Shown here: one piece after another, positions 1 to 5,793 of the stretch
How positions within the stretch are numbered: position 1 is the stretch's first letter
Layout of the letters: the number at the start of each line of letters is the position of its first letter
Assembly: GCA_903953455.1 (NCBI GenBank)
Contig: CAJBJW010000185.1
Location: forward strand, 1-5,793
Length of the DNA: 5,793 bases
Reading direction: 5' to 3'
Source: an uncultured Pseudomonadota bacterium
GTDB lineage: Bacteria > Pseudomonadota > Gammaproteobacteria > Methylococcales > Methylomonadaceae
Notes under the pieces: generated by a model
What the model saw: only the letters and a program-made list of their open reading frames with translations
Databases searched by the model: none
What the model was told of the DNA's origin: nothing
Made by a program: the position numbers and the translations under genes

Positions 1-534
1 ACTTCCATTTCTGACAGTCATGAAGTCTTTGCATACTTTAATCTTTCAGAAATAGATTACCTCAATTATATATTATCGGCTGAAGAGCAAACAAAAATTG
101 TCAGTTTAAGACTCGCAAATCAAGCACTGTATAACCATCTTGGTAAAATTGAGATGATTGAGAGTGAAATTGATCATGGGACAGGTAACATCGCCTTTAG
201 AGCAAGATTCCCCAATCCCGATGCGACATTAAAGCATGGTTCACATGGTAAAGTGATGGTGAATAAAGCAATTAAAAACGCATTACTCGTCCCGCAGAAA
301 TCTACTTTTGAGATTCAAGATAAACTCTATGTTTTCGTTGTTAATAACAGTGGCATCTTGGCGCAAAGAAATATTATTTCTAAAATGCGTATCCCCGATT
401 TTTATGTCGTCGAATCAGGCTTGACCAAAGAAGAAAAAATCCTGTTTGAAGGGGTGGCTAATGTAAAAGACGGTTACAAAATAGAGCCTATCGAAATTGA
501 TCTAAAAAAAGCGATGTCGCTTGAGAGCGAATAA
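1..534 (+). CDS. RND efflux periplasmic adaptor (membrane fusion protein), C-terminal part
   Basis: Partial gene: the frame is open from the first base of the window to the TAA at 532-534, giving 177 residues, a little under half of the usual 370-400 for this family. The ATG at 154 is internal, because the protein-like reading frame continues upstream of it. The visible part starts in the beta-barrel domain (ISDSHEVFAYFNLSEIDYL, about residues 3-21 of the fragment). It continues through a segment typical of adaptors (GTGNIAFRARFPNPD, about residues 60-74, then the HGSHGKVMV turn) and ends in the membrane-proximal domain (ALLVPQKSTFEIQDKLYVFVV). The signal sequence, lipoyl and hairpin domains are outside the window. 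Adaptors of this family sit in the periplasm, anchored to the inner membrane, and join the RND pump to the outer-membrane channel. The pump gene starts one base after the stop, which supports the role. The family call is sure; the substrate is unknown. Confidence 0.93.
   Translation, partial: TSISDSHEVFAYFNLSEIDYLNYILSAEEQTKIVSLRLANQALYNHLGKIEMIESEIDHGTGNIAFRARFPNPDATLKHGSHGKVMVNKAIKNALLVPQKSTFEIQDKLYVFVVNNSGILAQRNIISKMRIPDFYVVESGLTKEEKILFEGVANVKDGYKIEPIEIDLKKAMSLESE
523..527 (+). promoter_or_regulatory. Probable ribosome binding site for the RND pump gene
   Basis: GAGAG lies 8 bases before the ATG at 536, inside the last codons of the adaptor gene. It is a partial Shine-Dalgarno match at a good distance and helps choose ATG 536 over the in-frame TTG at 521, which would add five residues (MRANN) unlike the usual RND N-terminus. 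Translation of the pump is probably coupled to that of the adaptor. Confidence 0.5.
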
Positions 535-535
535 T

Positions 536-3500
536 ATGACAAGTAGATTTATCCATCGCCCTGTTTTATCAATTGTTATTTCAATCATTATCACCTTACT
601 GGGGTTATTATCGTTAACAAGATTACCGATTACCCAGTTTCCTGATATCGCACCGCCCGAAGTGAATGTCACAACCAAATTTATTGGTGCAAATGCCGAT
701 GCCTGTGTAAAAGCCGTTGTGACACCTTTAGAGAGGGCAATAAACGGCGTTCCAGGGATGGCTTACATGTCATCAGTTTCAGGCAATGACGGCACAAGTG
801 TCATTCAAATCATTTTTAAAGCCGGTACAGATCCCGAAGTCGCCTCTGTAAATGTGCAAAACCGAGTAGCCTCGGTTTTAGATGAACTACCTGAAGAAGC
901 GATTAAATCAGGGGTTATTGTTGAAAAAGTCCTAAACAGTATGTTGCTTTACATCAATTTATTCAGTACTGACGCAACATTAGATGAAAAGTTTCTATTT
1001 AACTTCACCGATATCAATGTATTGCGCGAACTTAAGCGAATAGAAGGCGTGGGGTTTGCAGACATTATGGGGTCAAGAGAATACGCTATGCGTGTTTGGC
1101 TAAAACCCGATAAATTAGTGATGTACAACATTTCTGCTAGCGAAATCATCCAAATATTAAAATCTCAAAATGTCGAAGCAGCGCCAGGAAAAATAGGTGA
1201 AAGCTCGGGGCAAAAATCACAAGCGCTACAGTACATTTTAAAATATACAGGAAAATATAACACTGAAAAAGAGTATGAAAATATCGTTTTAAAGAGTAAA
1301 TCAGATGGCGAGGTACTTAGATTAAAAGATGTTGCCGATGTGGTTTTCGATTCGCAGGATTACGATGTTTTATCAAAAGAAAATGGCAAACCCTCTTCGG
1401 CAATCGTTTTAAAACAACGTCCAGGAAGTAATGCTAAAGCGGTTATTGAAAATATTAAAACGACGATGGAAGAGATCAAAGTAAACTCTTTTCCCCCTGG
1501 CATGGATTACTCTGTGAGTTATGACGTTTCTAAATTTTTAGATGCGTCGATTCATGAAGTGCTAAAAACGTTAATAGAGGCATTTTTACTGGTTGCGTTA
1601 GTCGTGTTTATTTTCTTGCAAGACCTCCGCTCTACATTGATTCCCATAATCGCTGTGCCTGTGTCACTCGTGGGTACGTTCTTTTTTATGAACTTAATGG
1701 GGTTTTCATTAAATCTCATCACACTTTTTGCTTTAGTGCTGGCAATTGGTATTGTGGTTGATAATGCCATTGTGGTTGTTGAGGCCGTTCATGCAAAAAT
1801 GGAATTGGGAATTCCTGTTAAAAAAGCTACCGAACAGGCAATGCGAGAAATCAGTGGCGCCATTGTTGCAATCACGTTAGTGATGTCAGCTGTTTTTTTA
1901 CCGGTTGCTTTTATGGAAGGATCTACCGGTATATTTTATCGCCAGTTCTCACTCACTATGGCATTTTCCATTGTACTTTCAGGTGTGACGGCATTAACTT
2001 TAACGCCAGCGCTTTGTGCATTATTTCTGCAAAACACGCATGGACTCAAAAATAAAGCACCTTCAGCTCTCGAATGGTTTTTTGAATGCTTTAATCAGTG
2101 GTACGCCAGGCTGTCAGATCGTTATAAAGGACTAATTTGTGCTATTGCAAATCGCAGCGTGATTACTTTTTTAATACTTATTGCCTTTTCATTGGGCGCT
2201 GGTGTTATTGGATTTACCGTACCATCAGGATTTATTCCTGAAGAAGATCAAGGAACGATTTACGCAAACATTACCACCCCATCAGGCGCCACACTTGAGC
2301 GTACAGATAAGGTCGTCAACGAAGTTCAACGTATTGCCGCTAACTTAGACGGGGTGGATTCTGTTTCCAGTCTGGCTGGATTTAGTGTGCTTTCGGATGG
2401 CACAGGAGCAGTTTATGGCATGAATTTAATTAGTTTGAAAAATTGGGCTTATCGAACGGTATCCGACAAAGAACTCATGACGATACTCGAGGAAAAAACA
2501 AAGCATATCAAAGATGCAAACATTGAATTTTTTACGCCACCCCCTGTACCCGGTTTTGGCAATTCAAGTGGTTTTGAAATGCGTTTATTAGATAAAACGG
2601 GAAGTGGCAGCCTTGAAAATTTACAAAAAGTGGCCAATAACTTTGTGGAAGCGCTCAATAAACGCCCAGAAATTGATAACGCGTTTTCTACATTCAATGT
2701 AGACTTTCCACAGTTTTTACTTCATATCGATAATGATAAAGCGGCTCAAAAAGGCGTGACAGCAGACAATGCAATGAGTACGCTACAAACCTTAATAGGA
2801 AGTGAATATGCCACCAACTTTATCCGTTTTGGTCAAATGTATAAAGTCATGGTACAAGCACTGCCTGAATACCGAGCTCAACCAGATGACTTAATGAAAT
2901 TATCTATCAAAAATGACCGTAACGAAATGGTGCCCTTTTCATCCTTTTTAACGATTGAAAAAATCTACGGATCAGAGCAAATCACACGCTACAACATGTA
3001 CACTTCAGCCATGATTAATGGGCAACCGGCAAAAGGATATAGCAGCGGACAGACAATTACAGCCATTAAAGACGTTGCTGCAAGCACATTACCTAAAGGA
3101 TTTGGTTATGACTGGGCGGGTGCCTCACGGGATCAGGCTAACGCGGGTAATCAAGCTATTTATATATTTTTGATTTGTTTATTATTTGTCTATTTACTCT
3201 TAGCGGCGCAATATGAAAGTTTTTTGATGCCACTTGCGATTATCTTATCTTTGCCTATTGGCATTTTTGGTGCCCTATTTTTCTTATTCATAATGGGCTT
3301 AGAAAATAATATTTACGCGCAAATTGCTATGATTATGTTGATTGGTATATTAGGAAAAAATGCGATTCTCATTGTTGAATATGCGTCACTAAAACACCGA
3401 CAAGGCAGTAATCCATTCGATTCCGCTATAGAAGCTGCCATTTTACGTTTACGTCCTATATTAATGACCTCATTTGCTTTTATTGCCGGTCTTATTCCGT

Positions 3501-3691
3501 TAATGTTTGCTTCGGGCGCTGGAAAAATTGGCAATAACACGATTGGAGCCGCTGCATCGGGCGGTATGATTTTTGGAACCCTTTTTGGTGTTATTGTCAT
3601 TCCAGGGCTATATGTCATTTTTGCAACGATTATTGAGCGTAAAAATCGTAGTGGCAAAAAAGACGAAGCGGCTTTCACAGAAACACTTTGA
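536..3691 (+). CDS. RND multidrug efflux pump, HAE1 family (AcrB/MexB-like inner-membrane transporter)
   Basis: Complete 1051-residue pump, the normal length for HAE1 transporters. The ATG at 536 gives the expected start MTSRFIHRPVLS followed at once by TM1 (about residues 10-28). The usual 12-helix plan is visible. TM2-TM6 lie at about 343-500 and TM7 at about 541-560. TM8 starts near 874, and TM9-TM12 follow to about 1035. Two large periplasmic loops (about 29-342 and 561-873) form the porter and docking domains. Recognisable motifs include FPDIAPPEVNV, NVQNRVASV, the switch-loop region followed by GMNLISLKNW, and GKNAILIVEY. Of the proton-relay residues of AcrB, Asp407 (here D409), Lys940 (K941) and Arg971 (R971) are present, but Asp408 is replaced by Asn (N410). 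Known members of the family are homotrimeric drug/proton antiporters taking up amphiphilic compounds from the periplasm and outer leaflet. From memory, stretches such as KFLFNF-DIN and REYAMRVWLKPDKL resemble the Bacteroidota-like HAE1 branch rather than AcrB itself. The heavy-metal (CusA) branch is unlikely given these motifs. Confidence 0.97.
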   Translation: MTSRFIHRPVLSIVISIIITLLGLLSLTRLPITQFPDIAPPEVNVTTKFIGANADACVKAVVTPLERAINGVPGMAYMSSVSGNDGTSVIQIIFKAGTDPEVASVNVQNRVASVLDELPEEAIKSGVIVEKVLNSMLLYINLFSTDATLDEKFLFNFTDINVLRELKRIEGVGFADIMGSREYAMRVWLKPDKLVMYNISASEIIQILKSQNVEAAPGKIGESSGQKSQALQYILKYTGKYNTEKEYENIVLKSKSDGEVLRLKDVADVVFDSQDYDVLSKENGKPSSAIVLKQRPGSNAKAVIENIKTTMEEIKVNSFPPGMDYSVSYDVSKFLDASIHEVLKTLIEAFLLVALVVFIFLQDLRSTLIPIIAVPVSLVGTFFFMNLMGFSLNLITLFALVLAIGIVVDNAIVVVEAVHAKMELGIPVKKATEQAMREISGAIVAITLVMSAVFLPVAFMEGSTGIFYRQFSLTMAFSIVLSGVTALTLTPALCALFLQNTHGLKNKAPSALEWFFECFNQWYARLSDRYKGLICAIANRSVITFLILIAFSLGAGVIGFTVPSGFIPEEDQGTIYANITTPSGATLERTDKVVNEVQRIAANLDGVDSVSSLAGFSVLSDGTGAVYGMNLISLKNWAYRTVSDKELMTILEEKTKHIKDANIEFFTPPPVPGFGNSSGFEMRLLDKTGSGSLENLQKVANNFVEALNKRPEIDNAFSTFNVDFPQFLLHIDNDKAAQKGVTADNAMSTLQTLIGSEYATNFIRFGQMYKVMVQALPEYRAQPDDLMKLSIKNDRNEMVPFSSFLTIEKIYGSEQITRYNMYTSAMINGQPAKGYSSGQTITAIKDVAASTLPKGFGYDWAGASRDQANAGNQAIYIFLICLLFVYLLLAAQYESFLMPLAIILSLPIGIFGALFFLFIMGLENNIYAQIAMIMLIGILGKNAILIVEYASLKHRQGSNPFDSAIEAAILRLRPILMTSFAFIAGLIPLMFASGAGKIGNNTIGAAASGGMIFGTLFGVIVIPGLYVIFATIIERKNRSGKKDEAAFTETL

Positions 3692-3702
3692 GCGTGAGAT
3701 TG

Positions 3703-5133
3703 ATGCGTAAAATAGCCTACGGATTTCTATTTTCAATTGCGGGGTTAACGGGGTGTTCTTCACTCAATACCGCTTTATCTATCCCTGAAAAAACACTACC
3801 CGATACCTTCACGCAAACAGTAGACAAAAACGAGGGAATCACCGTAGCAAGCGTAAACTGGCGTGAATACTTTACGGATAATAATCTTCAGAATTTACTT
3901 GATGAAGCGGTTAAGAATAATCCTGATTTGCAAATGGCATTGCAACGAATTGAAATATCGCGCTCAAGTGTCAAGCTAGCTAACGGTGCCTTACTTCCTC
4001 AGGTCAGTTTAAACGTTGGCGGGAGTGTTCGGCGATTTGGTTTATACACGATGGATGGTGCAGGTAATTCAACTACGCAAATCACCCCCGGTCAAACTAT
4101 CCCAACCAATTTACCTGATATGTATTTAGGGATGCAGTCATCATGGGAAATTGATATATGGGAAAAATTGCGACATCAACGTGAATCGGCTATTTCAACC
4201 TATCTTGCCTCTGTGGAAGGGACGAATTTTGTCATTTCAACTTTAGTGGCTGATGTAGCGAGTTATTACACGGAATTATTGGCGCTTGATAATGAATTGG
4301 CGCTGGTGCAACAAACCATTACAAAACAGCAAGAGGCTTTAGAGGTTATTCAACTTCAAAAAGAAGTCGGTCGCGCAAATGAATTGGCTGTACAGCAATT
4401 CCACGCTGAATTACTCAATACCAAAATATTAGAAAAAAATATTCAGCAACAAGTTATAGAAGTTGAGAATAAAATTAATTTTTTACTTGGAAGTTACCCT
4501 AAGCCAATTAAACGCAATAAAGACGTTTTTGCACATGAACTTCCTGTGCAAATTGCATCCGGCTTCCCTTCTCAATTATTAGCCAATCGCCCCGATATTC
4601 GGGAGGCAGAGTTTAAAATTGAAGCCAGTAAATTTGATTTACAGGCTGCAAAAGCGGCTTTCTATCCTAACTTTAATATTACGGCAAGTCTCGGATTTCA
4701 AGCATTTAATCCTGAGTTTTTATTTTCTTCCCCTGCTTCAATTGCTTACTCGGTGTTCGGTACATTAGTGGCTCCTATTATTAATATGAACGCATTAAAA
4801 GCGCAATTTAATACCGCGCAAGCGAATCAATTAACAGCTATGTATCATTATCAGAAAACCGTTTTGAATGCGTATGTCGAGGTAGCCAATCAGTTGGTGG
4901 CTATTGAAAATCTTCAACAGGTTAATTTGCTTAAAACGCAACAAAATGCACTGTTAAAGAAATCTGTAGGAACATCGGGGGAGCTTTATAGAACAGCACG
5001 AGCCACTTACTTGGAAGTGCTACTTGCACAACAAAACGCCTTGCAGTCCAATATCGAATTAATTGGTGTTATCAAGCAACAACGTTTATCAGCAATCAAC
5101 ATTTACAAAGCATTGGGCGGGGGTTGGAAATGA
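3703..5133 (+). CDS. Outer-membrane efflux channel lipoprotein (NodT/OprM-like OEP family)
   Basis: Complete 476-residue protein counted from ATG 3703; in-frame TTG 3688, GTG 3694 and TTG 3700 are alternatives that would add up to five residues. The ATG was chosen because it gives a compact lipoprotein signal (MRKIAYGFLFSIAG) and GAG at 3690-3692 lies 10 bases upstream. The lipobox LTGC puts the lipidated cysteine at residue 18; serine follows it, which fits outer-membrane sorting in proteobacteria. Two OEP repeats are visible. The first contains W-EYFTDNNLQNLL and NPDLQMALQRIE; the second opens with the family hallmark NRPDIREAEF (R296, P297, D298) and AAFYPNF. It ends in QRLSAINIYKALGGGWK, the common C-terminus of this family. 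Members form trimeric beta-barrels with a long periplasmic alpha-helical tunnel through which RND pumps expel substrate. The gene starts 11 bases after the pump stop, so it is the channel of this same complex. Confidence 0.96.
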   Translation: MRKIAYGFLFSIAGLTGCSSLNTALSIPEKTLPDTFTQTVDKNEGITVASVNWREYFTDNNLQNLLDEAVKNNPDLQMALQRIEISRSSVKLANGALLPQVSLNVGGSVRRFGLYTMDGAGNSTTQITPGQTIPTNLPDMYLGMQSSWEIDIWEKLRHQRESAISTYLASVEGTNFVISTLVADVASYYTELLALDNELALVQQTITKQQEALEVIQLQKEVGRANELAVQQFHAELLNTKILEKNIQQQVIEVENKINFLLGSYPKPIKRNKDVFAHELPVQIASGFPSQLLANRPDIREAEFKIEASKFDLQAAKAAFYPNFNITASLGFQAFNPEFLFSSPASIAYSVFGTLVAPIINMNALKAQFNTAQANQLTAMYHYQKTVLNAYVEVANQLVAIENLQQVNLLKTQQNALLKKSVGTSGELYRTARATYLEVLLAQQNALQSNIELIGVIKQQRLSAINIYKALGGGWK

Positions 5134-5313
5134 TAATTGACAAAAATGAAATAACATTAAATGAAAAAAATTAAATCAAACTGAACGCCTACTAACGCAG
5201 CACTATTCAACATGTAACCTAATTATTAAAGTTGTTTAAAATTTTCCCCCTAAAAATTACAAAAAATATTTTTTTAAACGTTATTTATTTTAATTAGGCA
5301 CTAAATTACCTGT
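5134..5313. other. AT-rich spacer between convergent genes
   Basis: About 180 bases separate the stop of the channel gene from the stop of the kinase gene. There is no GC-rich stem with a T-run, so no classic intrinsic terminator. What is present is AT-only or nearly so. GTTTAAAA at 5234-5241 pairs with TTTTAAAC at 5272-5279. A small AATTTT/AAAATT stem at 5240-5245 and 5253-5258 encloses a C-run, and a 14-base palindrome (six A, TA, six T) lies at 5261-5274. The spacer may hold a weak termination zone serving both genes, but this is a guess. No gene was found in it. Confidence 0.5.
5234..5279. terminator. Possible weak AT-rich bidirectional terminator
   Basis: An inverted repeat of 8 bases (5234-5241 with 5272-5279) brackets A- and T-runs, including seven T at 5269-5275 on the + strand and six A at 5261-5266, which read as T on the - strand. 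The position between two convergent stop codons is where a shared terminator would be expected. The stem has only one G-C pair and a 30-base loop, so its stability is poor, and such repeats arise by chance in AT-rich DNA. Confidence 0.2.
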
Positions 5314-5793
5314 TTAAATAAAACTAAAAAGACATTTCTTAAACTCAATGTTAATCGTTGTACCATCACAAATTGATCCACTAATAATATTAATATTCGC
5401 ATTATGAACATCTGCAATTTGCTTAACAATTGAAAGACCGAGTCCGCATCCTAATCCATTAACATTTGAAATACGATAAAAACGTTTAAATATATTTTGT
5501 ATTTCATTATCACTAATACCAATTCCATTATCCTCTATACTAATACATATTTTATTTTCATTATCTGTTATTTTTACGTTAATATTCCCACCATGCTGCC
5601 CATAATTAATAGAATTACTTATTAAATTACTAATTAACTCATAAATTAATAATTCATCACACATAATGTAAATTGGGTATTTTGGAGAATCGAATACAAT
5701 ATTTATATTTTTTCTAAATGCTATTGATATCCAATTCACTATGCATGATTTTGTAATTTCTTTTAAATCATTTTTAGTTAAAATAAAACTTGC
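5314..5793 (-). CDS. Two-component sensor histidine kinase, C-terminal catalytic (HATPase) part
   Basis: Partial gene read leftward; the frame is open from the right edge of the window to the TAA at 5316-5314, giving 159 residues. The in-frame GTG at 5739 is only an internal codon: sense codons continue to the edge. The ATP-binding domain is complete, with the N box ELISNLISNS (asparagine near 5616), G1 box EDNGIGIS (about 5535-5512), F box IFKRFYR, and G2 box GLGCGLGLSIV (about 5457-5425). The phospho-accepting histidine (H box), transmembrane and sensor regions lie outside. Such kinases are inner-membrane proteins that phosphorylate a partner response regulator, normally encoded beside them and here probably to the right. 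From memory, the stretch before the N box (VNWISIAFRKNINIVF) recalls TctE/QseC-type kinases. The gene is very AT-rich (about 24.5% GC over 5341-5793) and full of Asn, Ile and Lys, unlike the efflux genes. It converges on the efflux operon, and whether it controls that operon cannot be told. All ATP-binding boxes look intact. Confidence 0.92.
   Translation of the reverse strand, partial: ASFILTKNDLKEITKSCIVNWISIAFRKNINIVFDSPKYPIYIMCDELLIYELISNLISNSINYGQHGGNINVKITDNENKICISIEDNGIGISDNEIQNIFKRFYRISNVNGLGCGLGLSIVKQIADVHNANINIISGSICDGTTINIEFKKCLFSFI

Noticed and set aside
154..534. ATG 154 as the start of a 126-residue gene
   Set aside because: The same frame is open and adaptor-like back to base 1, so the ATG is an internal methionine of a gene cut by the window edge.
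521..535. TTG 521 as the pump start
   Set aside because: It overlaps the adaptor and adds five residues not seen in RND pumps; ATG 536 has a fitting GAGAG and gives the usual N-terminus.
949..2697. Three shorter antisense frames (949-1149, 1552-1770, 2449-2697)
   Set aside because: All lie opposite well-conserved pump sequence and resemble no protein I know.
3313..3678. 121-codon antisense frame within the pump gene
   Set aside because: It mirrors conserved TM10-TM12 coding sequence and has no recognisable domain; it is a shadow of the pump.
5137..5142. Perfect TTGACA -35-like hexamer just after the channel gene
   Set aside because: No acceptable -10 box at 16-18 bases beyond it, and no gene on the + strand downstream for it to serve.
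5161..5184. Tiny reading frame MKKIKSN in the spacer
   Set aside because: Seven codons in A-rich DNA with no convincing ribosome binding site; expected by chance.
5737..5739. GTG 5739 as the start of a short stand-alone ATPase-domain protein
   Set aside because: The frame continues without a stop to the window edge with kinase-like sequence, so this is the end of a longer kinase.
1..5793. tRNA, rRNA, CRISPR, riboswitch or insertion-sequence features
   Set aside because: The coding genes fill all but about 190 bases, and the spacer shows no repeat array, terminal inverted repeats or folded RNA signature.

Overview
The window comes from a Gram-negative bacterium. It holds the distal part of a tripartite RND multidrug-efflux operon on the + strand and, converging on it from the right edge, the C-terminal end of a sensor histidine kinase on the - strand. 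The + strand genes are the last 177 residues of a periplasmic adaptor (membrane fusion protein, 1-534), a complete HAE1-type RND inner-membrane pump (536-3691, 1051 aa) and a complete NodT-type outer-membrane channel lipoprotein (3703-5133, 476 aa). They lie in the order adaptor, pump, channel with gaps of 1 and 11 bases, so they are almost certainly one transcript whose promoter and first gene start lie left of the window.

The three proteins would form one envelope-spanning machine. The trimeric pump binds amphiphilic compounds from the periplasm and outer leaflet and is powered by proton flow through its membrane domain. The adaptor docks it to the channel, and the channel carries substrate out across the outer membrane. 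The substrate cannot be read from the sequence.

An AT-rich gap of about 180 bases (5134-5313) separates the channel gene from the kinase gene. The kinase fragment (5314-5793, - strand) holds the whole ATP-binding domain (N, G1, F and G2 boxes). Its phospho-accepting histidine and sensor region lie beyond the right edge.

Organism: three intact envelope genes in this order require an outer membrane. From memory, the adaptor, pump and channel resemble the HAE1/NodT systems common in Bacteroidota and found in some Proteobacteria more than E. coli AcrAB-TolC, while the kinase looks like the TctE/QseC-type group of Proteobacteria. I cannot decide between these phyla. Base composition changes sharply: five sampled 60-base lines of the efflux genes average about 42% GC, while 5341-5793 is about 24.5% GC by hand count (111 of 453). 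One side of the junction may therefore have a different history.

I see no undescribed system here. The points most worth a second look are an Asp-Asn pair in place of the usual Asp-Asp of the pump's proton-relay motif, and the composition break at the efflux/kinase junction. No RNA gene, CRISPR array, insertion sequence or clear GC-rich terminator was seen.
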